From Corallococcus macrosporus DSM 14697 (GTDB lineage: Bacteria; Myxococcota; Myxococcia; Myxococcales; Myxococcaceae): DNA of 64,000 nt. The position numbers and the translations under genes were made by a program. Under the pieces are notes generated by a model. The model searched no databases. It saw only the letters and a program-made list of their open reading frames with translations, and was not told the origin of the DNA. Location: positions 62,001-126,000 of the forward strand of contig NZ_CP022203.1 in assembly GCF_002305895.1 (NCBI RefSeq). The letters run 5' to 3'. Below are positions 43,017 to 52,386 of this stretch, piece by piece; position 1 is the first letter of the stretch; each line of letters starts with the position of its first letter.

Positions 43017-43604
43017 GTGAAATATTCCTATTACACGTTCAAACATCCGCACGATGCCCGCGCCGTGGAGATTGTCGACCTTCCAGATAAGGTTGAACGT
43101 TATTTTTATCTCCATGATGGTGTTCCTTGCGCGTCCTATATGCCTCCTTCGGCTGAACTCAGTTTGAACGAAGGGGCGGGTGATATGCTCACGGACTTCA
43201 TCGACAATCCAGACCGTGTGCTCTACGTATCGTCGCGAGCTCAGGAGGTTCTTGCAAGCAGGGGGCTGATTGGAGGTGCGATCGAGCTACTACCATTTGT
43301 TCTGCTGGATAAACGTGGCCGTCGAGTTCGAGATCCATATGCCATCGCCAACCCTCTGATGCGGGTGGAGTGCTTGGACCTCGAACGCTCAAAATGTCGC
43401 CGACGCACCGGTGGGCAAAATCAGATTGTTGAGGTCAAGTTGCTACACGTCAGAGAGGATGCGATTCCAGAGCAGGCTCAACTTTTCCGGTTGGCGGAGT
43501 TGCCCAAGCTAATGGTCATTCGGTCCGATCTGCTGGCGGCGCTTCAGGAAGCAGGAATTACTGGGGTTGCAGTCCACCCTGTTGGGACGAATATCCAGGG
43601 CTGA
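43017..43604 (+). CDS. Imm11-like immunity protein, second locus, copy 1
   Basis: A 195-residue Imm11/DUF1629-like protein with GTG start 9 bp after the toxin gene. It has RAVEIVDLPDKVERYFYLHD, AGDMLTDFIDNPDRVLYVSS, IELLPFVLLDKRGR, LERSKCRRRTG and the terminal FRLAELPKLMVIRSDLLAAL..AGITGVAVHP. Its codons are notably A+T-rich (for example AAATATTCCTATTAC at the start) compared with the copy next to it, so it was probably acquired or exchanged separately. As the first gene after the toxin it is the likely cognate immunity factor. Confidence 0.83.
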   Translation: MKYSYYTFKHPHDARAVEIVDLPDKVERYFYLHDGVPCASYMPPSAELSLNEGAGDMLTDFIDNPDRVLYVSSRAQEVLASRGLIGGAIELLPFVLLDKRGRRVRDPYAIANPLMRVECLDLERSKCRRRTGGQNQIVEVKLLHVREDAIPEQAQLFRLAELPKLMVIRSDLLAALQEAGITGVAVHPVGTNIQG

Positions 43605-43610
43605 AATTTC

Positions 43611-44192
43611 ATGTCGCATGTCTATTTCACGGTGAAGTTCGGCCTCGACCCGCGCGCGGCGCAGATTGTTGAGCTGCCTGACAAGGTCGAGCGCTATTTC
43701 TATCTCACCAAGGGCCGCCCCGTGGCGCCCTACCTGCCGCCGACCACCGAGCTCAGCCTCTATGAGCGCGCAGGCGACATGCTCACGGATTTCATCGGCA
43801 ACCCGGATTGTGTCCTCTACGTCTCAGAGCGAGCGCAGCAGGTGCTGGCGGCACGCGGCCTCATAGGTGCGGAGCTGGAGTTGTTGCCGTTTGTCTTGCT
43901 CGATAAACGCGGTCGCAAGTTGAGGGAGCCCTACTGCATCGCGAACCCACTGCGCAGTGTCCCTTGTGTAGACCGGGAGCGTTCGAAGTACCGTTTGGAT
44001 GGGCCGGACGAAATCGGCGACATCCGGATGCTGTGTGTCCGTGAAGGTTCCATCCCTGATGATGCGCAGTTGTTCCGAGTGGCCGAGTTCCCCGAGATGA
44101 TGGTGCTCCGCTCCGACCTGCTGGAGGCCTTCCATCAGGCGGGGCTCACCGGGCTCGCGGTTCACCCCACAGGCACGGAGATTCCGGGCTGA
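43611..44192 (+). CDS. Imm11-like immunity protein, second locus, copy 2
   Basis: A 193-residue paralogue of the preceding gene (shared LPDKVERYFYL, GDMLTDFIGNPDCVLYVSER, ELLPFVLLDKRGRKLREPY, MVLRSDLLEAFHQAGLTGLA), but with normal high-G+C codon use. The variable stretch is DRERSKYRLDGPDEIGDIRM, equivalent to the variable middle of the Imm11 copies at 1424-4574. Spacing of 6 bp from copy 1 and 15 bp to Imm49 supports one operon. Confidence 0.83.
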   Translation: MSHVYFTVKFGLDPRAAQIVELPDKVERYFYLTKGRPVAPYLPPTTELSLYERAGDMLTDFIGNPDCVLYVSERAQQVLAARGLIGAELELLPFVLLDKRGRKLREPYCIANPLRSVPCVDRERSKYRLDGPDEIGDIRMLCVREGSIPDDAQLFRVAEFPEMMVLRSDLLEAFHQAGLTGLAVHPTGTEIPG

Positions 44193-44207
44193 CGCCCGGG
44201 TACCCCC

Positions 44208-44945
44208 ATGGATTCGGTCCTCGACAACATCCTCTTCCTGGTGGGCCAGCGGATGCCCCGGCTCCAGTCGTCGTCGGCGAAGCCGGACGCGAAGCTGACC
44301 TTGGAGACCGCCGCGCTCTGGCGCCAGTACGGCTGTGGTCTCCTTCTGTCGGAGTTGGACGAAGAAGGCTTCCGAGACGGACTGGAGCAAGCGGCGACGC
44401 TCTACCTGAACCTGCTCAAGCGCCGCGGCGCGTGCTCCGAGTTCGACCAGTACTACCTGGCTCGCAGCAAGGGCGAACCCCTCTTCGACGCCCTGGCCGC
44501 GGGCAATGGGGGCCTGTCCCGGTCCATCGCCACGGCGATGACGCCGACGTGGATGCAGCGGATGGAGCCCGAGGAGGACTTCCATTACTTCGGTGTCCTC
44601 ATCGCCCTGGTGCTGGCCCAGCCGAACCTGGACTCGGAACTCGCGGCGTTCGAGCGGACGCTCCAGGGCGGAAGCTCCCACCGCTTCGACGTGGTGAAGG
44701 CCCTGTCCACGAAAGACACCGACGCTTTCGACGCGGGCCTCCACGGAATGATTGAGGAGCAGGCCGCCTGGGTCGAGCGCCAGCAGCGCTCCGGCCTCTT
44801 CGACCCCTACCGCCACAAGACGGAGGCCTTCGTCTTCATCGAAGGCGCGGCGCTGGTCCAACTGGCACGCCGCCTGGGCGTGCCGACCCAGGAGCGCTAC
44901 CGCCTCATCCCCGCCGCCGTCTTGGAAGGCCAGGCGCGTCCCTGA
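44208..44945 (+). CDS. Imm49-family immunity protein
   Basis: A 245-residue helical, soluble protein matching the Imm49 pattern: LETAALWRQYGCGLLLSELD, LNLLKRRGACSEFDQYY, PTWMQRMEPEEDFHYFGVLI, RFDVVKALSTKDTDAFDAGL and FVFIEGAALVQLARRLGV. It is the last gene of the ketosynthase-like / toxin / Imm11 / Imm11 operon and has a diverged counterpart at 5539-6324 in the first island. It may protect against a different toxin family, giving the operon a broad immunity set (inference). Confidence 0.82.
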   Translation: MDSVLDNILFLVGQRMPRLQSSSAKPDAKLTLETAALWRQYGCGLLLSELDEEGFRDGLEQAATLYLNLLKRRGACSEFDQYYLARSKGEPLFDALAAGNGGLSRSIATAMTPTWMQRMEPEEDFHYFGVLIALVLAQPNLDSELAAFERTLQGGSSHRFDVVKALSTKDTDAFDAGLHGMIEEQAAWVERQQRSGLFDPYRHKTEAFVFIEGAALVQLARRLGVPTQERYRLIPAAVLEGQARP

Positions 44946-44960
44946 CGCGCCCCACCTCCG

Positions 44961-46172
44961 TCAGGTCTCCGCCGCCTCCGGAGCACGGCCCCGGGGCCCC
45001 CGCTTGAGCGCCAGCAGCGCCACGACACACAGCGCGGCGCCGGAGGTGCAGACGCCCGTCCAACCCCAGTGCGTCCACGCGAAGGTGCCCAGCCACGAGC
45101 CCGCGGCGCCTCCCGCGAAGTACGTCACCATGTAGAGCGTGTTCAGCCGGCTGCGGGCCTCCGGGCGCAGCGAGTACACCCGCGTCTGGTTGGAAATCTG
45201 GTTCGCCTGGACGCCCAAATCCAGCAGCACCACGCCCAGCGCCATGCCCCACAGCCATCGTCCCAGGGGCCACATCACCACGAAAGATAGCAGCAGCACG
45301 ACGATGGCGCCGGCGTTGATGCGCCGGTCCCCCCGCTGGTCGGCATAGCGGCCCACCACCGGCGCCACGGCGGCGCCCGCCACGCCCACCACGCCGAAGA
45401 GCCCCGCCACCTGCGCGTCGTACTTCTGCGGCAGGCTCTGGAGGTACAGCGCCAGCGTGGACCAGAAGACGCTGAACGCGCCGAAGCTGAGCGCGCCCAG
45501 CACCGCGTGCAGCCGCAGCACGGGCTCGGTGCGCGCCAGGTGGATGAGCGAGCGGAGCAACTGCGGATACGGCATGGACGCCACGGGCGGCTGTGACGGC
45601 AACGTGAAGCGCAGCACCCCGGCCGACACGAGCATCAGCCCCGCCGCCATCCAGAACATGGCGCGCCAACCCAGGTGCGTCCCGACGAAGCCCGCCGCCG
45701 TCCGGGACAGGAGGATGCCAATGAGCACGCCGCTCATGACGGTGCCCACCACCCGGCCTCGCTGCGCCGCGGGAGCCAGGTGCGCGGCGAAGGGGACGAG
45801 GAGCTGCGGGATGATGGTGGTCACGCCCACGACGAAGCTCGCGGCCACCATCCAGTGCAGCGTCGGCGCCAGCGCCACGCCCACGAGCGCCAGCGCCACC
45901 AGCAGGTTCATGGTGACGATGACCCGTCGCCGCTCCAGGCTGTCACCCAGCGGGACGATGAAGAGCATCCCCACCGCGTAGCCCACCTGCGTCAGCATGG
46001 GCACCAGCCCCAGCGCGCTCCCGGAGGCGCCCAGGGCCGCGCCGATGTCTCCCAGCAGCGGCTGGTTGTAATAGAGGTTCGCGACGGTGGCGCCCGAGGC
46101 GGCGGCCATCAACCACACCAGCCCGGTGGACAGGGCGGTGTGGGGAGCGTCCGGAGGGGAGTGCGTCGTCAT
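44961..46172 (-). CDS. MFS transporter
   Basis: A 403-residue major facilitator with about 12 predicted transmembrane helices. Early features are [20 protein letters not shown] and the loop 2-3 motif [22 protein letters not shown] lies in the central loop. The family of small-molecule exporters with NLYYNQPLL near helix 1 includes drug and sugar-efflux-like proteins; the substrate is unknown. ATG 46172 is preferred because upstream residues are not membrane-like, but no good ribosome-binding site is visible. It is divergent from the dioxygenase gene by 62 bp. Confidence 0.9.
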   Translation of the reverse strand: MTTHSPPDAPHTALSTGLVWLMAAASGATVANLYYNQPLLGDIGAALGASGSALGLVPMLTQVGYAVGMLFIVPLGDSLERRRVIVTMNLLVALALVGVALAPTLHWMVAASFVVGVTTIIPQLLVPFAAHLAPAAQRGRVVGTVMSGVLIGILLSRTAAGFVGTHLGWRAMFWMAAGLMLVSAGVLRFTLPSQPPVASMPYPQLLRSLIHLARTEPVLRLHAVLGALSFGAFSVFWSTLALYLQSLPQKYDAQVAGLFGVVGVAGAAVAPVVGRYADQRGDRRINAGAIVVLLLSFVVMWPLGRWLWGMALGVVLLDLGVQANQISNQTRVYSLRPEARSRLNTLYMVTYFAGGAAGSWLGTFAWTHWGWTGVCTSGAALCVVALLALKRGPRGRAPEAAET

Positions 46173-46234
46173 GGAGGCAGGCGGACTCTCGCGCCGCACC
46201 CTGCCGGGGTCCAGACCTGTGTAGGCTCCCTGCA

Positions 46235-47251
46235 ATGCCTGAACTGGATTCCGCACGCGGCGGCTTGCCCATCATCGACATGGCGTCCCTGTTCGACACC
46301 ACCCGTGTCACCGAGCGGGCACGCGTCGCGCGGGAAATCGAGCAGGCCTGTCGCGACAGCGGCTTCTTCTACGTGACGGGCCACGGCGTGTCCGCGGACG
46401 TGCTGGCGCGGCTGGAGCAGGAGAGCCACCGCTTCTTCGCGCTGCCTCGGGCCGCGAAGGAGGCCATCGCCATGGCCCAAGGTGGCGTCGCGTGGCGGGG
46501 CTGGTTCCCGCTCGGGGGCGAGCTGACCTCGGGGAAGCCGGACCGGAAGGAGGGGCTCTACCTGGGCACGGAGCTGGGGAGCGAGCACCCACGGGTGAAG
46601 GCCGGCTGGCCGTTGCACGGCGCCAACCTGTGGCCCGCGGAGGTGCCGGAACTGCGCGCGGCGGTGCTCGACTACATGGACGCCTGCACGCGCGCCGCGC
46701 ATGCGCTGATGGAAGGCGTGGCGCTGAGCCTGGGCCTGGACGCGGACTACTTCCGGCGGCACTACACGGCCGACCCGACGGTGCTCTTCCGCGTCTTCCA
46801 CTATCCCGCCGAGCCTGAACGTGAAGTGGAAAGCTGGGGCGTGGGCGAGCACACCGACTACGGCCTGCTCACGCTGCTGGCGCAGGATGACCACGGCGGG
46901 TTGCAGGTGAAGACGCCGCGCGGCTGGGTGGAGGCGCCGCCGCTGCCCGGGACGCTGGTGTGCAACATCGGCGACATGCTCGACCGGATGACGGGCGGCT
47001 GGTACCGCTCCACGCCGCACCGGGTGAAGAACGTGAGCGGCAGGGACAGGCTGTCCTTCCCGCTCTTCTTCGACCCGGACTTCGCTGCCGAGGTCCACCC
47101 CCTGCCGCGTGGCACCGGCGCCGACGTGGACGAGGACCGCGCGCGCCGTTGGGACGGCGCCAGCGTCCACGCCTTCCAGGGCACCTACGGCGACTACCTG
47201 CTGGGCAAGGTGTCCAAGGTGTTCCCGGCGCTGGTGCGCCGCGTGCTGTAG
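46235..47251 (+). CDS. 2-Oxoglutarate/Fe(II) dioxygenase (isopenicillin N synthase-like)
   Basis: A 338-residue enzyme of the isopenicillin-N-synthase/2OG oxygenase family. The N-terminal DIOX_N part has [10 protein letters not shown] and [16 protein letters not shown]. The double-stranded beta-helix carries the iron ligands His206 and Asp208 ([13 protein letters not shown]) and His262 (STPHRVKN), and the 2-oxoglutarate-binding pair Arg272/Ser274 ([11 protein letters not shown]). It is cytoplasmic and oxidises an unknown small molecule. Divergent from the MFS gene, with which it may share regulation. Confidence 0.92.
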   Translation: MPELDSARGGLPIIDMASLFDTTRVTERARVAREIEQACRDSGFFYVTGHGVSADVLARLEQESHRFFALPRAAKEAIAMAQGGVAWRGWFPLGGELTSGKPDRKEGLYLGTELGSEHPRVKAGWPLHGANLWPAEVPELRAAVLDYMDACTRAAHALMEGVALSLGLDADYFRRHYTADPTVLFRVFHYPAEPEREVESWGVGEHTDYGLLTLLAQDDHGGLQVKTPRGWVEAPPLPGTLVCNIGDMLDRMTGGWYRSTPHRVKNVSGRDRLSFPLFFDPDFAAEVHPLPRGTGADVDEDRARRWDGASVHAFQGTYGDYLLGKVSKVFPALVRRVL

Positions 47252-47422
47252 GCCGGGCCACGGACGCGGGCGCTCCACGCCAGTGCCCACTTTCCACTGT
47301 ATTGGCAGAGTGCCAATAATCTCATGGACGCCCCGGGGTGGCTTCCCTAGGCTTCACGCCGTGGGTACCGGCGCGTTCCAAGGCATCACCCCTGTCTTGC
47401 CTGTGATTTCCGGAGGTCGTCC

Positions 47423-48196
47423 ATGTCGCCGTCTGCCTTTCGCCTGGGTGGCCGCCGTGCGCTGATTACCGGGGCCTCCGGGGGCCTGGGGCTGCACTTC
47501 GCGCAGGTGCTGGCGCAAGCGGGCGCCGAAGTCGTGCTGGCGGCCCGCCGCGAGGACAAGCTGGCCGCCGAGGTGGACCGGCTGCGGAGCCTCGGGGCCC
47601 GTGCCCACGCCGTGTCACTGGACGTGACGAGCGCCGACTCGGTGCGCGCGGCGGTGGCAGAGGCCGAAGCGCGGACGGGCGGCGTGGTGGACGTGCTGGT
47701 GAACAACGCGGGCGTGTCCGGGCAGCGCTTCTTCCTCCAACTGGAAGAAGCCGAGTGGGACACGGTGGTGGACACCAACCTCAAGGGCGCCTACCTGGTG
47801 GCGCGCGAGGTGGCTCGGCGGTTGGTGGAGCACACGCAGCCCGGCAGCATCATCAACATCGCCTCCATCCTGGGGCTGCGGGTGAGTGGCTCGGTGTCGT
47901 CGTACTGCGCGTCCAAGGCGGGGCTGATTCAGCTCACCAAGGCGATGGCGTTGGAGCTGGCGCGTCACGGGATTCGGGTGAATGCCCTGGCGCCGGGATA
48001 CATCGAGACGGACTTCAACCGCGCGTTCTTCGAAGGGGAGGCCGCGAAGAAGCTGGTGGCGCGCATCCCCTTCCGCCGGCTGGGGCAGATGCGGGAGCTG
48101 GACGGTCCGCTGCTGCTGCTGGCCTCGGAAGCGGGCAGCTACATGAGTGGCAGCGTGCTGGAGGTGGACGGCGGCCACCTCTGCTCCACGCTGTGA
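47423..48196 (+). CDS. SDR family oxidoreductase
   Basis: A 257-residue classical SDR with TGASGGLG (residues 17-24), NNAG, catalytic Ser in IINIASILG and the YCASK motif (Tyr and Lys present), plus the C-terminal YMSGSVLEVDGGH. It likely oxidises a 3-hydroxyacyl-CoA or related alcohol with NAD(P). GGAGG lies upstream of the ATG. It heads an operon with the acyl-CoA dehydrogenase, APH and DUF6285 genes, which are often found together in fatty-acid breakdown clusters. Confidence 0.9.
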   Translation: MSPSAFRLGGRRALITGASGGLGLHFAQVLAQAGAEVVLAARREDKLAAEVDRLRSLGARAHAVSLDVTSADSVRAAVAEAEARTGGVVDVLVNNAGVSGQRFFLQLEEAEWDTVVDTNLKGAYLVAREVARRLVEHTQPGSIINIASILGLRVSGSVSSYCASKAGLIQLTKAMALELARHGIRVNALAPGYIETDFNRAFFEGEAAKKLVARIPFRRLGQMRELDGPLLLLASEAGSYMSGSVLEVDGGHLCSTL

Positions 48197-48237
48197 GTCC
48201 CGCCCCGTCCCGTCACACGCCACCCCTGGAGCCCGCA

Positions 48238-49437
48238 TTGGATTTCTCCCTGTCGCCCGAGGTCGAGGACCATCGAAAGCGTGTGAGGGCCTTCGTCGAG
48301 CAGCACGTGCTGCCGCTGGAGAAGCAGCCCGACGCCTTCGACGCGCATGAGAACCTCCGCGAGGACGTGGTGGCCCGGGTGCGCGCCCGCGCTCGCGAGG
48401 AAGGGCTGTGGGCCTTCCAGATGCCGAAGTCCCGCGGAGGGCAGGGGCTGGGCGTGGTGGGCATGGCGGCCTGCTACGAGGAGGCGGCGCGCTCGCCCTT
48501 CGGGCCGGTGATGTTCAACGCCGCGCCGCCCGACGACGGCAACATGATGGTGCTGGAGAAGGTGCTCCGGACGGAGGACCTGAAGCAGCGCTGGCTGCAG
48601 CCCCTCATCGACGGCGAGGTCCGCTCGGCCTTCGCGATGACGGAGCCGGACGGCTGTGGCTCCGACCCGTCCCTCACGTACACGAAGGCCACGCGGCGGG
48701 GCGACACCTGGGTCATCACCGGCCGCAAGTGGTTCATCACCGGCGCGGAAGGGGCCCAGCACTTCATCCTGATTGCGCGCACCTCCGACGATGAGCGCAA
48801 GGGCCTCACCGCGTTCCTGTTCGACGCGGACCAGCCGGGTTGGCGGATTGAACGGCGCATCCCCATCATGGGCCCCGAGGAGCACGGCGGGCACTGCGAG
48901 CTCGTGTTCGACGGCCTGGAGATTCCGGACGCGCACCGGCTGCTGGAGGTGGGGGACGGCCTCAAGGTGACGCAGATTCGGCTCGGCACGGCGCGCCTCA
49001 CGCATTGCATGCGCTGGCTGGGGCTGGCGAAGCGGTGTCTGGAAGAGGCGGGGGCGTACGTGTCGAAGCGGATGAGCTTCGGCTCGACGCTGGCGCAGCA
49101 TGAGGGCGTGCAGTGGATGCTGGGAGACGCGGCCAAGGACATCCACATTGGCCGGCTGCTCACCATGAGCGCCGCGTGGAAGCTGGACCAGGGGGACTTC
49201 GCTCGCACGGACATCTCCATCGCGAAGATTCACGTCGCGGACACGCTGCACAAGGCGGCGGACACCGCCATCCAGCTTCTGGGGGCGCGGGGCTACTCCA
49301 AGGACACGCTTGTGGAATGGATATACCGCTACGCCCGGCAGGCCCGGCTGGTGGACGGCGCCAGCGAGGTGCACAAGCAGGTGCTGTCGCGCGCGTACCT
49401 GGCGGAGGGGCCGTCCTTCTTCAAGTGGGGCGTGTGA
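48238..49437 (+). CDS. Acyl-CoA dehydrogenase
   Basis: A 399-residue FAD-dependent acyl-CoA dehydrogenase. Segments: LDFSLSPEVEDHRKRVRAFV, SAFAMTEPDGCGSDPSLTYT (FAD/substrate loop), WVITGRKWFITGAEGAQ, RMSFGSTLAQHEGVQWML, and IQLLGARGYSKDTLVEWIYR-ARQARLVDGASEVHK. It resembles the ACAD10/11-like group encoded with an APH-type kinase. TTG 48238 is chosen because family members start exactly there and GGAG lies 6 bp upstream; GTG at 48193, overlapping the SDR stop, is the alternative. Confidence 0.92.
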   Translation: MDFSLSPEVEDHRKRVRAFVEQHVLPLEKQPDAFDAHENLREDVVARVRARAREEGLWAFQMPKSRGGQGLGVVGMAACYEEAARSPFGPVMFNAAPPDDGNMMVLEKVLRTEDLKQRWLQPLIDGEVRSAFAMTEPDGCGSDPSLTYTKATRRGDTWVITGRKWFITGAEGAQHFILIARTSDDERKGLTAFLFDADQPGWRIERRIPIMGPEEHGGHCELVFDGLEIPDAHRLLEVGDGLKVTQIRLGTARLTHCMRWLGLAKRCLEEAGAYVSKRMSFGSTLAQHEGVQWMLGDAAKDIHIGRLLTMSAAWKLDQGDFARTDISIAKIHVADTLHKAADTAIQLLGARGYSKDTLVEWIYRYARQARLVDGASEVHKQVLSRAYLAEGPSFFKWGV

Positions 49438-49440
49438 GCC

Positions 49441-50457
49441 ATGCAGGCGGCGCAGAGGACGGCACTGGAGCGCTTCCTGGCCCAGAGGGCGGACGCCCGC
49501 GCGGTGCGAATCGACGAGGCCCGGCTGCTCGCGGGCGGTGCCATCCAGGAGAACTGGCTGCTGTCGGCCACCGTCACCGGAGGCCCGTTGGAGGGCACGC
49601 TGGAGTGCGTCCTGCGCGCGGACGCGCCGTCGGGCGTCTCCGCGTCACACAGCCGCGCCCAGGAGTTCGCGCTGCTCCAGGAGGTCTTCCACGCGGGCGT
49701 GACGGTCCCCGAGCCCCTGTGGCTGGGAGACACCTCCGTGTTCGGCCGGGACTTCTTCGTGATGCGCAAGGCCCGAGGCACGGCGGCGGCGCACCGGCTG
49801 ATGAAGGAGCCCACCCTGGGCGGGGACCGGGAGCGGCTGACGGAGCGCATCGGCGAGGAGCTGGCGCGGCTGCACACCCTGCGCCCGCCCCTGGAGCGCC
49901 TGGCCTTCCTGCCGGCGCCCACGCCTTCTCCCGCGCTGAAGGGCGTGGAGGAGTTCCGTGCCTTCCTGGACGGGCACCACACGCCATTCCCCGCGCTGGA
50001 ATGGGGCCTCCGCTGGCTGGAAATGCACGCGCCGCGCACGCGGGAGTGGGTGCTGGCGCATCGGGACTTCCGCACGGGCAACTACATGGTGGACGAGGCG
50101 GGGCTCACGGCCGTGCTGGACTGGGAGTTCGCCGCGTGGTCGGACCCGCTGGAGGACCTGGGCTGGTTCTGCGCGCGCTGCTGGCGCTTCGGCCAGGTCG
50201 ACAAGGAAGCAGGCGGCATCGGCTCCCGTGAGGCGCTGTTCCGAGGCTATGCGCGCGTGAGCGGCCGCGAGCCGACGCGCGAGGCGGTGTTCTACTGGGA
50301 AGTGTACGCCCACGTCCGGTGGGCGGTGATTGCCCTCCAGCAGGGCGAGCGCCATGTGTCGGGGCAGGAGCCCTCCCTGGAGCTGGCGTTGACGGCGCAT
50401 GTCGTGCCGGAGCTGGAGCTGGAGATTCTCCGGATGACGGGGGTGGGCCATGCGTGA
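49441..50457 (+). CDS. APH-type phosphotransferase (ACAD10/11-associated)
   Basis: A 338-residue kinase-fold protein of the aminoglycoside phosphotransferase superfamily. The catalytic loop is VLAHRDFRTGNYMVDEAG (HxDxxxxN) and the metal-binding Asp is in AVLDWEFAAWSDPLEDLGWF. In eukaryotes the same domain is fused to acyl-CoA dehydrogenase (ACAD10/ACAD11), where it phosphorylates 4-hydroxyacyl-CoAs so that the fatty acid can be degraded (recalled). Position 3 bp after the acyl-CoA dehydrogenase gene supports that role here. The stop overlaps the start of the next gene by 8 bp. Confidence 0.9.
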   Translation: MQAAQRTALERFLAQRADARAVRIDEARLLAGGAIQENWLLSATVTGGPLEGTLECVLRADAPSGVSASHSRAQEFALLQEVFHAGVTVPEPLWLGDTSVFGRDFFVMRKARGTAAAHRLMKEPTLGGDRERLTERIGEELARLHTLRPPLERLAFLPAPTPSPALKGVEEFRAFLDGHHTPFPALEWGLRWLEMHAPRTREWVLAHRDFRTGNYMVDEAGLTAVLDWEFAAWSDPLEDLGWFCARCWRFGQVDKEAGGIGSREALFRGYARVSGREPTREAVFYWEVYAHVRWAVIALQQGERHVSGQEPSLELALTAHVVPELELEILRMTGVGHA

Positions 50458-50812
50458 GCGTCCCGATGGCGCCGAGCTGCTGGCGATTGCCCGCGAGGTG
50501 CTGCGCAACGAGCTGCTGCCCCTGCTGCCCAGGGACAAGGCCTACGGCGCGCTGATGATTGCCAACGCCATGGGCATCGCCGAGCGGCAGCTCCGCAGCG
50601 GGATGGGCGCTCAGGAAGAGGAGCGGCGGGCGCTGGCCATGTTGCTCGAACGTGACGGGGACCTGGCCACGCTGAACCGTGTGTTCGCGGTCCGCATCCG
50701 CCAGGGCGCGTTCGACGACAACGCCCACGCCCGCGAGCTCCTGTGGAACGCGACGGTGCAGCGGGTGCGGGAGAGCGCGCCCAAGGCGCTGCCGGGAGCG
50801 TCATCACGTTGA
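50450..50812 (+). CDS. DUF6285 protein of the acyl-CoA operon
   Basis: A 120-residue helical protein with MRERPDGAELLAIAREVLRN, ELLPLLP and KAYGALMIANAMGIAERQL, the pattern of the DUF6285 family that accompanies APH-type phosphotransferases and acyl-CoA dehydrogenases. It overlaps the APH stop by 8 bp, so translation is coupled. A partner or stabiliser of the kinase is the simplest guess; there is no biochemical evidence that I know of. Confidence 0.85.
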   Translation: MRERPDGAELLAIAREVLRNELLPLLPRDKAYGALMIANAMGIAERQLRSGMGAQEEERRALAMLLERDGDLATLNRVFAVRIRQGAFDDNAHARELLWNATVQRVRESAPKALPGASSR

Positions 50813-50904
50813 CGGAGCCCAGGCCGCGTGCTTGAGAGCGCTGGGCCGGATGACGAGATTCGGCGCTTCGCAGCCGCGGCTCACCGACCAGGAGACCTTC
50901 CGAC

Positions 50905-51549
50905 ATGATGACCGTCAGCGCGTTCAAGTGGGTACCGCCGTTCGCTCAAGGACTCGTGCGGGACCTCCGGGTGAGGTGGGCGCTGGAGGAGGCGGGGCTG
51001 CCGTACCAGGTGCGGCTCATCGACAACAAAGTCCAGGCGTCGGCGGACTACCGCGCGCTCCAGCCCTTCGGACAGGTGCCGGTGCTGGAGGATGAGGGCC
51101 TCGTCCTCTTCGAGTCGGGCGCCATCGTGCTCCACATCGCCAACAAGAGTGACGCCTTGCTTCCGGCGGACGCGGCGGGCAGGGCTCGCGCGGTGACGTG
51201 GCTCTTCGCGGCGCTCAACTCCATTGAAATCGCAATCCAACCGCTGGCCGAGGTGGACCTGTTCTTTGCCCAGGAAGAGTGGGCGAAGCTGCGCAGACCG
51301 GCCGTCGTGGAGCGGCTGAACAAGCGGCTGGGCGAGCTCGCGGCGAGCCTGGGCGAGCGCGAGTACCTGGAGGACCGCTTCACGGCGGGCGACCTGATGA
51401 TGGTGACGGTGCTCCGCATCCTGCGTCACACGGACCTGCTGGACGGCTTCCCCACGCTGAAGGCGTACAAGGAACGCTGCGAGGCCCGGCCCGCCTTCCA
51501 GCGAGCCCTGGCGGCCCAACTGGAGCCGTTCCAGCAGCCTCGCGTTTGA
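50905..51549 (+). CDS. Glutathione S-transferase-like protein
   Basis: A 214-residue GST. The thioredoxin-like N domain has RVRWALEEAGLPYQVRLIDN, PFGQVPVLEDEGLVLFESGA (cis-Pro and glutathione gamma-Glu binding ES) and the helical C domain has FTAGDLMMVTVLRIL. It begins MMTVSAFKWVPPFAQG, where FKWVPPFAQG occupies the usual catalytic Ser/Cys loop, so it may lack a classical nucleophile-stabilising residue. It follows the acyl-CoA operon by 92 bp on the same strand. Confidence 0.9.
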   Translation: MMTVSAFKWVPPFAQGLVRDLRVRWALEEAGLPYQVRLIDNKVQASADYRALQPFGQVPVLEDEGLVLFESGAIVLHIANKSDALLPADAAGRARAVTWLFAALNSIEIAIQPLAEVDLFFAQEEWAKLRRPAVVERLNKRLGELAASLGEREYLEDRFTAGDLMMVTVLRILRHTDLLDGFPTLKAYKERCEARPAFQRALAAQLEPFQQPRV

Positions 51550-51629
51550 GCGGAAGCCTTCCAAGCTCCTGAAAACAGGCGAAATCCCGGGCATCGAAAT
51601 GAAGGTTGAAAAGAATCCGTCCGGACGGC

Positions 51630-52211
51630 ATGTTTCAGGACATGACGAGCGCCCACCAACGCAAGAAGCAGCCGGAGGTCATCCGCGCGCAGCTCCTCCG
51701 CGCGGCCGCGGAGCTCGTCGTCCAGGGGGGCACCCAGGCGGTGACGCTCGACGCCGTCGCCGCGCAAGCGGGCGTGACGAAGGGCGGCCTCCAGCACCAC
51801 TTCCGCAGCAAGCAGCTCCTGCTGGACGCGCTGTTCGAGGAGATGAACCAGCGGTTCATCGAGTCGTTCCACGCGTACATCGAGGCGGAGCCGGAGGCCC
51901 AAGGGAAGGAAGCCCGTGCGTACCTCCGGGCCATGGTGGGTAATCCCAGTGACGCGCATGAGAACAGCGTCCTGCGGGCGTTGACCAGTAGCATGATGGT
52001 GGACCCCGAGCTGCGCGAGCGCTGGAGCTGTAGCTGGCAGGAAGACCTCAAGTCGCAGCCGGAGAAGACGGACCCCGCGCACATCAACGCCATCATCTGC
52101 CGGCTCGCCTGTGACGGCCTCTGGTTCGCGGACCTCATCGAGGACAAAGGCATGAGCCCTGAAGTCAGAGCCGCGGTCATCCGCCGTCTCGAGGAGCTCA
52201 CCCGGGAGTAG
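51630..52211 (+). CDS. TetR-family regulator upstream of RND pump
   Basis: A 193-residue TetR protein: helix-turn-helix VTLDAVAAQAGVTKGGLQHHFRSKQLLLDA and a C-terminal ligand domain with SMMVDPELRERWSCSWQEDL. Starts at 51606 (TTG), 51630 (ATG) and 51642 (ATG) are all possible; 51630 is a compromise. It is 175 bp upstream of the RND adaptor on the same strand and is the probable local repressor of that pump (inference). No clear palindrome is seen immediately upstream. Confidence 0.87.
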   Translation: MFQDMTSAHQRKKQPEVIRAQLLRAAAELVVQGGTQAVTLDAVAAQAGVTKGGLQHHFRSKQLLLDALFEEMNQRFIESFHAYIEAEPEAQGKEARAYLRAMVGNPSDAHENSVLRALTSSMMVDPELRERWSCSWQEDLKSQPEKTDPAHINAIICRLACDGLWFADLIEDKGMSPEVRAAVIRRLEELTRE

Positions 52212-52342
52212 ATGCCCCTCATCATCCGCGTGGCTTCATCCGGCTGATACCCCAGCCCGGAATTCGTCTGTCCCGTGACGGCCTTGTGTCTCGAATTGTG
52301 TCATTCGTCATGTCATCTGCTCGGGAGCAGGTGACGTTTCAT

Positions 52343-52367
52343 GCCCGGGTTGCCGGCGGACCCGGGC
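52343..52367 (+). terminator. Leader hairpin between TetR gene and RND operon
   Basis: GCCCGGGT pairs with ACCCGGGC across a 9-base loop, ending about 20 bp before the adaptor start. It could end tetR transcription or act as a leader structure for the pump mRNA. No U-tract. Confidence 0.4.
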
Positions 52368-52386
52368 GCGGTGCTGTGTGAAAAGT

